DNA of 64,000 bases from Paraburkholderia sp. HP33-1 (GTDB taxonomy: Bacteria > Pseudomonadota > Gammaproteobacteria > Burkholderiales > Burkholderiaceae): NCBI RefSeq assembly GCF_021390595.1, contig NZ_JAJEJR010000003.1, forward strand, positions 682,001 through 746,000. Reading direction: 5' to 3'. This document shows, piece after piece, positions 27,104 through 35,932 of the stretch. The notes under the pieces were generated by a model. It was not told the DNA's origin. It searched no databases and saw only the letters and a program-made list of their open reading frames with translations. Made by a program: the position numbers and the translations under genes. Positions within the stretch are counted from its first letter, which is position 1, and every line of letters begins with the position of its first letter.

Positions 27104-28468
27104 ATGTCGGACCAAACTGTTGTTCGCCGTCGCGTAGCGCAGCATTCGATCAGCGACACGCGCTACAACGATGCAAAGTCGCAATCGCAATACCAGCCCT
27201 ACAAGGACGCAGCTTGGGGCTTCATCAACCACTGGTATCCGGCGATGTTCAGCAAGGAGCTGGTGGAAACCACGACCGAGAACGAAGAAGAACTCCAGAC
27301 GGGCATTAAGGGCATCATGATCGCTGGCGTGCCCATCGTGCTGCGTCGCGTCGACGGAAAAATCTACGCAGTCAAGGACCAGTGCGTTCACCGTGGCATT
27401 CGCCTCTCCGAGAAGCCGATGTGCTTCAACAAGGAAACGATCACGTGCTGGTACCACGGCTTCACGTTCAATCTGGACGACGGCAAGCTCGCGACCATCG
27501 TTGCTAATCCCGACGACAAGTTGATCGGCACGACCGGTATCACGACGTACCCGGTTCAAGAAGTCGCGGGCATGATCTTCGTGTTCGTTCGTGAAGATGA
27601 CTTCCCGCTCGAAGATGTTCCCCCGCTGTCGGATGACCTGCCGTTCCGCTTCCCGGAAAACAATGAGCGCTTCCCGCACCCGCTGTGGCCGGATACGCCT
27701 TCGATCCTGGACGAAAACGCGGTCGCTCACGGTATGCACCGCACGGGCTTCGGCAACTGGCGTATCGCATGCGAAAACGGCTTCGACAATGGACACATCC
27801 TGGTCCACAAGGACAACTCCATCGTTCACGTGAACGACTGGGTGCTCCCGCTGGGCATTCTGCCGGTCTCGGACGACTGCATTCAGGTCGTTGAAGACGA
27901 AAATGGTCCGAAGGGCATGATGCAATGGCTGTTCACGGACAAGTGGCTGCCGGTGCTGGAAAACAAGGAACTGGGCCTCAAGATCGACAACCTGAATGGT
28001 CGCTTCTACCGCACGTCGGTGGTCCTTCCGGGCGTTCTCATGGTCGAAAACTGGCCGGAAGAGCACGTCGTTCAGTACGAATGGTACGTTCCGATCACGG
28101 ACGATCTGCACGAGTACTGGGAAGTGCTGGTCCGCGTCTGCCCGACCGAAGAAGATCGCAAGAAATTCAAGTACCGCTTTGACCGTGTGTACAAGGAACT
28201 CTGCCTGCACGGCTTCAACGATTGCGACCTGTACGCTCGCGAAGGTATGCAGCACTTCTACGCGGACGGCACGGGCTGGGATGACGAGCAACTGGTCGCG
28301 ACCGACATCTCCCCGGTTACGTGGCGCAAGCTCGCTTCGCGCCACAACCGTGGTATCGCGAAGCCGGGTAAGGGCACCTTCGGTGCAGTGAAGACCCATA
28401 GCACGCGCCTCAAGGATCTCGCCGATGGCAAGCGCCCGGCGTACTTTGTAGAACAAGTCTGGTTCTAA
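27104..28468 (+). CDS. Rieske non-heme iron oxygenase, CarAa/OxoO-type
   Basis: 454 residues with GAGGAG seven bases before ATG. The Rieske [2Fe-2S] ligands are C94-x-H96 in CVHRG and C115-x2-H118 in CWYHG. The mononuclear Fe site is D228, H231, H235 in ENGFDNGHILVHKD, with D375 in FNDCDLYARE. Segments such as LPGVLMV, VQYEWYVPI and TWRKLASRHNRGI align with carbazole 1,9a-dioxygenase CarAa. Length is closer to 2-oxo-1,2-dihydroquinoline 8-monooxygenase (about 446) than to CarAa (384). Such alpha-3 oxygenases attack N-heteroaromatic or N-linked rings. It is the first gene of the island and presumably strongly expressed; substrate inferred. Confidence 0.9.
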   Translation: MSDQTVVRRRVAQHSISDTRYNDAKSQSQYQPYKDAAWGFINHWYPAMFSKELVETTTENEEELQTGIKGIMIAGVPIVLRRVDGKIYAVKDQCVHRGIRLSEKPMCFNKETITCWYHGFTFNLDDGKLATIVANPDDKLIGTTGITTYPVQEVAGMIFVFVREDDFPLEDVPPLSDDLPFRFPENNERFPHPLWPDTPSILDENAVAHGMHRTGFGNWRIACENGFDNGHILVHKDNSIVHVNDWVLPLGILPVSDDCIQVVEDENGPKGMMQWLFTDKWLPVLENKELGLKIDNLNGRFYRTSVVLPGVLMVENWPEEHVVQYEWYVPITDDLHEYWEVLVRVCPTEEDRKKFKYRFDRVYKELCLHGFNDCDLYAREGMQHFYADGTGWDDEQLVATDISPVTWRKLASRHNRGIAKPGKGTFGAVKTHSTRLKDLADGKRPAYFVEQVWF

Positions 28469-28623
28469 AGCGTGATCGGCACTCCTTAGGGTGACTATGA
28501 GTCCCCTGTAACACCCTGACGCACCGTTACGAGGGGCGAGGACAGTTCGCTCCCTTCTCGTTCTCCATTCTCGTTTCTGGTGCATCAGGCCCGGACCTAC
28601 TAAATTCATTATCCGTATCCGTC

Positions 28624-30030
28624 ATGAGCAGCCTTCCACGCGACCTGCATAATCTCGAAATCTACGACCTATCCCTGCAGATTCGCAGTGGCAAGATCAG
28701 TCCGGTAGAAGTCACCAAGGCGATGCTGGCCCGCGTGGAAGCACTGGACGCGAATTTGCATAGCTATGCTCGTGTGACTCCTGAACTGGCATTGAAGCAG
28801 GCAGAGCAGGCAGAGAAAGAGATTCAAGCCGGAAACGTAAGGAGTCCCCTGCATGGTATTCCGCTCGCAGTCAAAGATTTGTTCGATACCACGGGCATAG
28901 TTACTGCCGGTGGTATGCCGATTCATGCACAGCGCGTACCCACGGAAAACGCGACGGTCGTGCAACGCCTGCAAGATGCAGGGTCGGTGATGCTGGGCAA
29001 GCTGCAAATGACGGAGGGCGCATTTGCCATCCATCATCCGACGATCCCTGATCCTGTCAATCCGTGGGGTGCCGCGCATTGGTGTGGTGCTAGTTCCTCG
29101 GGTTGCGGTGTCGCTACAGCGGCTCGTCTGTGCTATGGCACGCTCGGTTCGGATACGGGTGGATCGGTGCGTTTCCCCAGTGCAGCTAACAATCTGACTG
29201 GATTGAAAACCACTTACGGCACGATCAGCCGTAAGGGCACGATGGAACTGGCTGCCTCGCTGGATCACGTGGGACCCATGGCGCGTTCGGCCCGTGATGT
29301 CCTGCTCCTTCTTGCAATTATTGGCGGCCACGATACGCAACGACTGCTCGCCACCATTGACGAGCAACGATTCGAAAATTTCCTGAAAGGCTTCAAGGGA
29401 TTGCGCATCGGCATGGACGAATCGTGGATTTCGGATGGCGTCGATCCCGTGATTCAGCGCGCGATTCAGCAGGTCAAGGTCATCCTCGCCGAGGCCGGCG
29501 GCGAGATCAAGAGCATCAAGGTTCCGGATACGCGGGCCACCAGTTCCAACTGGGAACATCACTGCGGGGTTCAAACGGCTGTTGCTCATGAAGCGACGTA
29601 TCCCGGCAAGTCCGCTGAATACGGTCCTGCACTGGCCCGTCTTATCGACCAGGGGCGGGAACTTAAGGCTGTGGACTACGAGCGAATCATTCGTGATGCT
29701 CAGCAGTTTACGCGCGAGATGGATGCGGTATTCACAGAGGTGGATGTTGTATTGGCTCCGGTGCAGCCCTACGCGGCTCCGACTTATGAACAGCTGGCAG
29801 GTTTGGCGTCGGATCCTGAGGCTAACCGCCGCCTGATTCAGTTCACGTCACCGTTCAACGCCTCGGGACACCCCGCATTGTCGGTACCCATTGGATTTAC
29901 TGAGCAAGGGTTGCCCATCGGTGGGCAACTCATTGGCCGCAAGTATCAGGACGACCTGCTGTGTATGGTCGGCATGGTATTGCAGAGCCATAGTGATTGG
30001 CATCGTCAGGTCCCGCCTGGGTTGGCTTGA
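28624..30030 (+). CDS. Amidase-signature family enzyme 1
   Basis: 468 residues. The Ser-cisSer-Lys triad is readable: K84 in AVKDLFDT, S157 in CGASSSG and nucleophile S181 in GSDTGGSVR, with the usual 24-residue spacing between the two serines. The cis-Ser loop reads CGASSSGCG rather than GGSSGG, a mild variation. The family hydrolyses aryl or acyl amides and carbamates. Placed between the oxygenase and its reductase, it probably cleaves an amide or lactam in the substrate or an early product (inference). Confidence 0.85.
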   Translation: MSSLPRDLHNLEIYDLSLQIRSGKISPVEVTKAMLARVEALDANLHSYARVTPELALKQAEQAEKEIQAGNVRSPLHGIPLAVKDLFDTTGIVTAGGMPIHAQRVPTENATVVQRLQDAGSVMLGKLQMTEGAFAIHHPTIPDPVNPWGAAHWCGASSSGCGVATAARLCYGTLGSDTGGSVRFPSAANNLTGLKTTYGTISRKGTMELAASLDHVGPMARSARDVLLLLAIIGGHDTQRLLATIDEQRFENFLKGFKGLRIGMDESWISDGVDPVIQRAIQQVKVILAEAGGEIKSIKVPDTRATSSNWEHHCGVQTAVAHEATYPGKSAEYGPALARLIDQGRELKAVDYERIIRDAQQFTREMDAVFTEVDVVLAPVQPYAAPTYEQLAGLASDPEANRRLIQFTSPFNASGHPALSVPIGFTEQGLPIGGQLIGRKYQDDLLCMVGMVLQSHSDWHRQVPPGLA

Positions 30031-30066
30031 TTGATATTGAAAGTGTTTTGTTTTGTGGATTAAGTC

Positions 30067-31092
30067 ATGACCCAAGCTCATCAGGTAACCATTAACTTCG
30101 CGGACGGCGTGAGCCGTACATTTGCTGCCGAGTCGGGTGAAAACGTTCTCGAAGCCGCAATCAAGGCCGAAGTGCCTGTTCTGTACCAGTGCAAGGCAGG
30201 GGCCTGCGCGTCCTGCACGTGCAAGCTCGCAGAAGGTGAGGCCGTGTCTATCCCCGGTGCCAGTTCGACGCTCCTGGCTTCGGAATACGCAGAAGGAAAT
30301 CGGCTGCTCTGCGTTACGAAGGCTGAATCTGATTGTTCATTCAACGTCGCGTACGGTTCGGAAGTCGGCTCGTCGGTTGCCCAGGAAGTGAAGGTCTTCA
30401 TCGACTCCGTGGAGCGTATCGCGCCCAACGTGATGCGCCTGACTGTCGAGCTGGCCGAAGGCAACTGGCTCGAATTCAGGCCCGGGCAGTTCATGCAGAT
30501 CACGGTACCGGGTTTGGGTGTTCTCCGTAGCTACAGCCCGTCGTCTACGTCGCTGACCCTGCCCAAGATGGAATTTCTGGTCCGGTTGCTGCCCAATGGC
30601 GCGATGTCCACGTTCCTCGAAGATGAGGCACAAGTGGATCAGGTTCTGACGATGAAGGGCCCCTATGGTGCGTTCTTTCTGCGCGAAGAGCATCGTCGTG
30701 CGCCGCACATCTTCGTTGCCGGCGGGACGGGTCTGGCTCCGATCCTGTCGATGATTGATAGCCTCAGGCAGGCCTCGGGCAAGAAGCCGCCGATGCTGCT
30801 CTCGTTTGGTTGCGCGGTCCCTGAAGCGCTGTTTGCTCTGGATGACATCGAACTGCGTCAGCACTGGTTGCCGACGTTGAAGACCCGGGTCTGCGTGGAT
30901 CGCAATGCCAAGGAAGGCCTGCACGAAGGTTCACCGGTCTCGGCACTCAAGGAAGGTGATGTGACGGATCCGAATACGGTGGCTTATCTGTGCGGCCCGC
31001 AGCCGATGATCGACGCGGCAACCACGCGCCTGATCGAGCTGGGCGTGAAGTCGGAATTGATTTTCGCAGAGCAGTTTGTTGCCTCGAACTAA
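30067..31092 (+). CDS. Oxygenase reductase: plant-type [2Fe-2S] + FAD/NADH domains
   Basis: 341 residues. The N-terminal ferredoxin domain has ligands C42, C47, C50 and C82 (CKAGACASC...LLC). The FNR part has RSYSPSS for FAD, GGTGLAPILSM for NADH and YLCGPQPMIDAA near the end. This class IB layout matches OxoR and BenC/AntC reductases and supplies electrons directly to a two-component Rieske oxygenase, so no separate ferredoxin is needed. None is found in the island. Confidence 0.9.
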   Translation: MTQAHQVTINFADGVSRTFAAESGENVLEAAIKAEVPVLYQCKAGACASCTCKLAEGEAVSIPGASSTLLASEYAEGNRLLCVTKAESDCSFNVAYGSEVGSSVAQEVKVFIDSVERIAPNVMRLTVELAEGNWLEFRPGQFMQITVPGLGVLRSYSPSSTSLTLPKMEFLVRLLPNGAMSTFLEDEAQVDQVLTMKGPYGAFFLREEHRRAPHIFVAGGTGLAPILSMIDSLRQASGKKPPMLLSFGCAVPEALFALDDIELRQHWLPTLKTRVCVDRNAKEGLHEGSPVSALKEGDVTDPNTVAYLCGPQPMIDAATTRLIELGVKSELIFAEQFVASN

Positions 31093-31101
31093 GGAATGGG
31101 C

Positions 31102-32430
31102 ATGGAATTCAAACCTACGAAACAACTGCCGTTTTCGTCTCAGCAGACCGAATGGTACGAGAAGGCTAAGGCCAACCTGAGTTCGAAGCGTCTTCAAAAG
31201 TTGCTGTTCGAGTTGACTGACATTCACAGCCCTACGGGCTCGACGCGTGAAGCTGCTGACTATATGCAGCATCACATGGAGATGATCGGGCTGCAAACGA
31301 AAACCCATGACAACTCGGCCATCAGCCGTTCGGTGATGGGTGAACACCGGGGCGCCGGCGGCGGCGCGTCGCTGCTGCTTTATGCTCCTATTGACACGCA
31401 CCTGGATCGCACCAAGGAAGAAGAGATTCTTTCGGGCCCCGGTCAGGAAGCGGATTTGCAGCCACACGCCAGGCAGATCGAAGACTGGGTATTCGGCCTC
31501 GGCGCTTCGAATCCGAAGGGCATGATTGCCACGCACGTTGAAGTGGCAACGGCAGTGCTGGAAACGGGTATTCCGCTGAAGGGCAATCTGCTTGTCGGTA
31601 TGGCAGACGGTGGTATGCCCGTTGACATCAAAGCGCGTCATTCGGGCATGTCGAATGGCGTGATCAATCTGCTGAATCGTGGCATGTACCCCGATTTCGC
31701 AATCATCATGAAGCCGTGGAACTGGGTCTACCACGAAGAGCCGGGTATGGCCTGGTTCAAGATCACGGTTAAGGGCACGATGGGCTATGCGGGTATTCCG
31801 CACGACGTTCCGGGTTTCCGTTCGTCGGTGGTTCCCGCTGCCACGGTGATTCAGGAGCTGCAGGCATGGCTGCCCGAATACACGAAACGCAATACGTCGG
31901 GCGTTATCGAGCCCCATGGCTGGATTGCCGGCGTTCGTGGCGGTCAGATCGAAAGACCTGCATTCCCGTCCGCAGTGACAGAGATTTTCTTCGACGTTCG
32001 TGTGAATCCTCGGACGAGCCCCGCTGATGTCAAGGCACAGTTCGCGAACTTCATCCAGGACGTGAAGACTCGTCATCCGGAAATCACTATGGACTGGGAG
32101 ATGTACGGCTCGGTCCCGGGCGGCACCACTGATCCAGAAAACTGGATTGTTCAGTCGGCCAAGCGCGGTTGGGAGCACATCGAGGGACGTCCACATGGCG
32201 TTCCCGACATGCTGGCCGGTCAAACGGACGGTGCGGCCCTCCGTCGTTACGGTGTGCCGACTGCCCGTATCGGTTGGCCGTGGCCGGCTCAGGGCGCTCC
32301 GGTGCCTGTTGCCGAGGGTCTGGGCGGCATGGGTGCCACCTACGTTCCGGACCTGATGCCCTGCGCTGAAAAGATCCTATATGCGGTGATCGACACGCTT
32401 ACCCGTGAGCGGAGCGAGCTTGGCCTCTAA
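31102..32430 (+). CDS. M20-family peptidase/deacylase homologue with missing metal ligands
   Basis: 442 residues from ATG 31102 (AAGGA six bases upstream; ATG 31096 is also possible). The fold is recognisable from YAPIDTHLD (H100-x-D102), a lid-domain segment MAWFKITVKGTMGYAGIPHD, and AGQTDGAALRRYGVPTARIG near the end. However, the bridging-metal Asp is Asn137 (GASNPKG instead of GASDxKG), and the catalytic/metal Glu-Glu pair is replaced by G170-G171 (ADGGMP). A normal dinuclear zinc site is therefore unlikely. It may act with one metal or have a new role in amide chemistry. The lid segment and overall length are normal. Confidence 0.75.
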   Translation: MEFKPTKQLPFSSQQTEWYEKAKANLSSKRLQKLLFELTDIHSPTGSTREAADYMQHHMEMIGLQTKTHDNSAISRSVMGEHRGAGGGASLLLYAPIDTHLDRTKEEEILSGPGQEADLQPHARQIEDWVFGLGASNPKGMIATHVEVATAVLETGIPLKGNLLVGMADGGMPVDIKARHSGMSNGVINLLNRGMYPDFAIIMKPWNWVYHEEPGMAWFKITVKGTMGYAGIPHDVPGFRSSVVPAATVIQELQAWLPEYTKRNTSGVIEPHGWIAGVRGGQIERPAFPSAVTEIFFDVRVNPRTSPADVKAQFANFIQDVKTRHPEITMDWEMYGSVPGGTTDPENWIVQSAKRGWEHIEGRPHGVPDMLAGQTDGAALRRYGVPTARIGWPWPAQGAPVPVAEGLGGMGATYVPDLMPCAEKILYAVIDTLTRERSELGL

Positions 32431-32479
32431 GTTTCTGTAGTTGTAGTTCCATAACCAGAAAGCAGGGAAGGAGACAGAC

Positions 32480-32590
32480 GTGAGCAGGAAGCGCATCAAT
32501 ATGATCTTCCCGGTTCCGATGAGCGATGCGACTCGACCTCTGGTGGAATCGCAACTGCCGCCTTCGATGCAGTTCCCGGACATCGACTAG
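32480..32590 (+). CDS. 36-residue ORF resembling the N-terminus of Asp/Glu-racemase-type proteins
   Basis: GTG 32480 is preceded by AAGGAGAC at normal spacing, and the frame stops two bases before the next amidase. The peptide starts KRINMIFPVPM and continues LVESQLPPSMQFPDID, like the first strand and helix of the Asp/Glu/hydantoin racemase family. It ends where the catalytic Cys region should begin. Either a truncated gene or a short translated leader coupled to the downstream amidase. Function unknown. Confidence 0.5.
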   Translation: MSRKRINMIFPVPMSDATRPLVESQLPPSMQFPDID

Positions 32591-32592
32591 AT

Positions 32593-34041
32593 ATGACCCA
32601 CGATAAAGACCAGTCGTTCATCGATTTCACGATGGCCGATGCCGCTCAAGCTTTTCACGATGGATCGGTGACGAGTACCCAGTTGGTATTGGCCTGTCTG
32701 GAACGTATCAACGCAGGAAAAGCCCTGAATGCATTCGTTACCGTTGATGCAGAGGGCGCTTTGAAAGCAGCAGCGGCTATTGATAAGGCACGGCAGACAG
32801 GGATTCCGTTGGGGCCTTTGGCAGGCATCCCTATCGTGGTCAAGGACAACATCCATAGCGCAGGCATCCGCTGCACCGCAGGGAGTCCCGCGTTCGCAGA
32901 CTTCGTGCCTGTCACGGATGCACCGACTGTGCGCAAGCTCCGGGATGCGGGAGCCATCGTGCTGGGCAAGACCAACATGCATGAACTGGCCTATGGGGCG
33001 ACGGGCTACAACGGTGCCTTCAATACGGGTGCGGGCCGTGGGGTTCGTAACGCATACGACCAGACCAGGATTGCTGGCGGTTCGTCCTCGGGCTCGGCCG
33101 CTGCCCTGGGAGCGCGTATGGCGCTCGGGGCATTGGGAACCGATACAGGCGGCTCGATGCGCATTCCCCCGGCACTCAACGGCGTGGCTTCGCTGCGTCC
33201 GACGTGGGGTCGCTACCCGGGTTTGGGTGTGATCCCCATTGCCAGGACTCGGGATACCGTGGGCCCCATGGCATTGAACATGCACGATGTGGCGCTCCTT
33301 GACGGTGTGATTTCCGACGAGTACGCGTTGCCGCACGTGGAACTCAAGAAGCTACGTCTAGGCCTTCCCGCTGAGTTTTGGGCGAATCTCGATCTCGACA
33401 CACGCGAGGTCGCGGGCTCTGTGCTTACGCGTCTCACCCAGTTGGGTGTGACCTTCATTGATCTGGGCAAAACCGGATTGATGGAACTGAATGATGCAGT
33501 TGGCTTCCAGGCTGTGGTTGGCGAGTCCCGATCCAGTATGGAGCAGTACCTGAAGGACAACGATCATCAGATGACGCTCGAGAAGCTGGCTGAGAAGATC
33601 GACAGTCCAGACGTGAAGTGGATATATGAAAACTGGGTGCTGCCCAACAAGTTCCCGAATGCCTCAGGTGAACTCGTGGATGTGGCACCCATGTACGAAC
33701 AGGCACAAAAGGCCGGTGGCGGACGTGATCAGTTGCGGGCCAGGTATGCCGAACTGTTTTCCGAGCATCAGTTGGATGCGCTGATGTTCCCGACTACCGC
33801 GTGCGTGGCGCCCGATGCTGATGACAGCATTTATGAGGAAGAGAACTTCCGGCGCCTGATCCAGAACACTGAGCCGATGGCGAGTGCTGGGCTCCCGGGC
33901 CTGAATCTCCCGGCAGGACTTGGTTCGCAAACGGGGCTCCCGGTTGGCATGGAGTTGGACGGTCCGCAAGGTTCAGATCGACGGCTGCTTGCGATTGGCA
34001 TTTTGTTGGAAAGCGTTTTGGGCTGCATCGCGCGTCCCTGA
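32593..34041 (+). CDS. Amidase-signature family enzyme 2
   Basis: 482 residues. Triad K84 (VVKDNIHSAG), S164 in AGGSSSGSAA and S188 in GTDTGGSMR, again 24 residues apart, are all canonical. It is clearly divergent from the first amidase, so the two likely act on different amide bonds or on substrate and product. It starts two bases after the racemase-like stub, so translation is probably coupled. Role in opening an N-containing substrate is inferred. Confidence 0.88.
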   Translation: MTHDKDQSFIDFTMADAAQAFHDGSVTSTQLVLACLERINAGKALNAFVTVDAEGALKAAAAIDKARQTGIPLGPLAGIPIVVKDNIHSAGIRCTAGSPAFADFVPVTDAPTVRKLRDAGAIVLGKTNMHELAYGATGYNGAFNTGAGRGVRNAYDQTRIAGGSSSGSAAALGARMALGALGTDTGGSMRIPPALNGVASLRPTWGRYPGLGVIPIARTRDTVGPMALNMHDVALLDGVISDEYALPHVELKKLRLGLPAEFWANLDLDTREVAGSVLTRLTQLGVTFIDLGKTGLMELNDAVGFQAVVGESRSSMEQYLKDNDHQMTLEKLAEKIDSPDVKWIYENWVLPNKFPNASGELVDVAPMYEQAQKAGGGRDQLRARYAELFSEHQLDALMFPTTACVAPDADDSIYEEENFRRLIQNTEPMASAGLPGLNLPAGLGSQTGLPVGMELDGPQGSDRRLLAIGILLESVLGCIARP

Positions 34042-34067
34042 TGGGCCGCTATTGACCGGGGTAGGTG

Positions 34068-34087
34068 GGAGGCGCGGCGGCGCCTCC
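34068..34087 (+). promoter_or_regulatory. Intercistronic GC-rich hairpin
   Basis: GGAGGCGC and GCGCCTCC form a perfect 8-bp stem with loop GGCG between amidase 2 and the extradiol dioxygenase. There is no T-run, so it is more likely an RNA-stabilising or processing element than a terminator. Confidence 0.5.
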
Positions 34088-34134
34088 GGCCCCGTGAATG
34101 GCCTGTACGTTGTTTCTGCAAGGATTGAACAGAG

Positions 34135-35088
34135 ATGATTAATGCGCTGAGCTACATCGTGGTCGAAACCCCACGTATGCAGGAATGGATCGACCAGGTG
34201 ACGAACCACGTCGGTATGCAGGTCGAAGTGATCGAAGCTGGAAAGACCATGCGCATTCGCGCGGACGAAAAGATTCAGCGGTTCGTCGTCACCGCTACCG
34301 GTGGCGAGTCCACGATGGGTATGGGCTTCGAAGTTCCTGACGCCCCGGCCTTGGCGGCATGCACGATGGCATTGGAGGCCGCCGGTTATCAAACGACGCC
34401 CGGTACGGCCGAGGAGATTGAATTCCGGGGCGTCAGGAACATGGTGCATTTCCGTGACGATGATGGTGTGCGTCTGGAGATCGCCTATGGTCTGGCCGAT
34501 GCGGATACGGAATTCGCGCCCGGTCGTCCGATTGGCGGTTTCCGTACCGGCAACATGGGCCTGGGTCACGTGGCGCTCATTACCGAGCACTTCGAAGAGC
34601 TCTCGAACCTGTATCGCAACGTGCTGGGCATGCACCTCACGGACTACACCTATAAGCCGTTCAAGGTCGAATTCCTGCACTGCAACCCACGTCACCATAC
34701 GATTGGCATCGCACACACGGGTGGCAAGGCCGGTATCTATCACCTGATGCTCGAATACAACGACTTCGATGACGTTGGTCGTGCGTACGATACCGCGCTC
34801 CTGAATCCGGATTCGATTGGCGTGACGCTGGGTCGTCACATCAACGACCACGCCACCTCGTTCTACCTGAAGAACCCGGATGGCTGGATGTTCGAACTGG
34901 GCTGGGCTACGCGCACGGTCGGACCTGACTGGGAAGTCGAGGAGCTGAAAGGTATGAGCCTCTGGGGCCATGACCGGACATGGCTTCCGGATCACAAGCG
35001 CGAAGAAGCGCGACAAATTCTCAAGCAACTGGCGGCCGAGGGTATGCGCGCACCGGTTGTTATTCCTGATACACAGAAGGCAAAGTGA
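34135..35088 (+). CDS. Type I extradiol dioxygenase (2,3-dihydroxybiphenyl/catechol-type)
   Basis: 317 residues, two VOC modules. Iron ligands H145 (LGHVALIT), H203 (IYHLMLEY) and E254 (MFELGW) are intact, and catalytic-type His194 (IAHT) is in place. RHINDHATSFYLKNPDGWMFE is the conserved C-terminal signature. It would open a substituted catechol at the meta position. The hydrolase that follows overlaps its stop (TGATG), so the pair forms one functional unit. The catechol could be bulky, as for BphC or chloridazon-catechol enzymes. Confidence 0.88.
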   Translation: MINALSYIVVETPRMQEWIDQVTNHVGMQVEVIEAGKTMRIRADEKIQRFVVTATGGESTMGMGFEVPDAPALAACTMALEAAGYQTTPGTAEEIEFRGVRNMVHFRDDDGVRLEIAYGLADADTEFAPGRPIGGFRTGNMGLGHVALITEHFEELSNLYRNVLGMHLTDYTYKPFKVEFLHCNPRHHTIGIAHTGGKAGIYHLMLEYNDFDDVGRAYDTALLNPDSIGVTLGRHINDHATSFYLKNPDGWMFELGWATRTVGPDWEVEELKGMSLWGHDRTWLPDHKREEARQILKQLAAEGMRAPVVIPDTQKAK

Positions 35089-35918
35089 TGAGCAACGCAA
35101 GTCCCGAAATCGCAAATTCACTCGAGCTGGGTGACTTCACGCTGAACTATCACGACGTTGGTGAGGGCGCGGGCGATCCGATCCTGCTGATTCACGGTTC
35201 GGGCCCCGGTGTCACGGCCTGGGCTAACTGGCGCGGCATTATCCCGGTACTGAGCCAGAAGGCGCGAGTTATCGCACCGGATATGCTGGGTTTTGGATAT
35301 ACCAAGTGCCCCGATTACCTCAAGCTGACTCCCGCTGTCTGGGTAGAGTCTTTGATCATGTTGCTCGATGCGCTGAAGATCAAGAAGGTGTCGGTGGTCG
35401 GCAACTCCTTCGGTGGTGCCATCGCACTGGCACTGGCCAAGGCACATCCCGAGCGTGTGAATCGTTTGGTACTGATGGGTGCGGCAGGCATCAATGCTCC
35501 GATCAGTGAGGGTCTTGAGAAGGTATGGGGTTACACGCCTGGCCTGGAAGCCATGAAGGGCCTGATGGAAGTGTTCGCCTACGATCACTCAATCATCACT
35601 GACGATCTGGTTCGTATGCGTTACGAGGCATCGATTCGTGCAGACGTGCAGGAACGATTTGCTCGCCTGTTCCCAGCGCCGCGTCAGCAGGGCGTAGAAA
35701 TGCTGGCCCTTGCCGAGTCGGATCTGGCGGCGATCACGCACAAGACATTGCTCATCCACGGCCTGAACGATCAGGTGATCCCGGTCGAGTGGTCGCGACG
35801 TATGAAGACGTTGCTCCCGAACTCGACGCTGCAAGAGTTTGATCAGTGCGGACACTGGGTGCAGATCGAAAAGGCTGCGACGTTCACGCTCGCGGTTTCG
35901 GACTTTCTGCTCAATTAA
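35088..35918 (+). CDS. Meta-cleavage product hydrolase (DmpD/XylF/TodF-like)
   Basis: 276 residues from ATG 35088, overlapping the dioxygenase stop. The alpha/beta-hydrolase signatures are IHGSGPGVTAWANWRG (oxyanion region), nucleophile S107 in VGNSFGGA, Asp in LNDQVIP and His in QCGHWVQIEKA. ANWRGIIPVL, APDMLGFGYTKCP and VWGYTPGLEAMKGLMEVFAYD closely follow XylF/DmpD. It would hydrolyse the C-C bond of a meta-cleavage product, releasing 2-hydroxypenta-2,4-dienoate for MhpD. Confidence 0.9.
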   Translation: MSNASPEIANSLELGDFTLNYHDVGEGAGDPILLIHGSGPGVTAWANWRGIIPVLSQKARVIAPDMLGFGYTKCPDYLKLTPAVWVESLIMLLDALKIKKVSVVGNSFGGAIALALAKAHPERVNRLVLMGAAGINAPISEGLEKVWGYTPGLEAMKGLMEVFAYDHSIITDDLVRMRYEASIRADVQERFARLFPAPRQQGVEMLALAESDLAAITHKTLLIHGLNDQVIPVEWSRRMKTLLPNSTLQEFDQCGHWVQIEKAATFTLAVSDFLLN

Positions 35919-35932
35919 TTAGCGGGGCAAAG

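Noticed and set aside
27035..28609. A 524-residue reverse-strand frame opposite the Rieske oxygenase
   Set aside because: It is an antisense shadow produced by the strong codon bias of the oxygenase; no domain similarity and no ribosome-binding site.
28469..28623. A possible terminator between the Rieske oxygenase and amidase 1
   Set aside because: The best stem (GGGGCGA with TCGCTCC) includes a G-T pair and has no clean T-run; too weak to call.
30931..32223. A 430-residue reverse-strand frame opposite the M20-like gene
   Set aside because: Composition is His/Arg/Val-rich shadow; the forward strand encodes a recognisable M20 fold.
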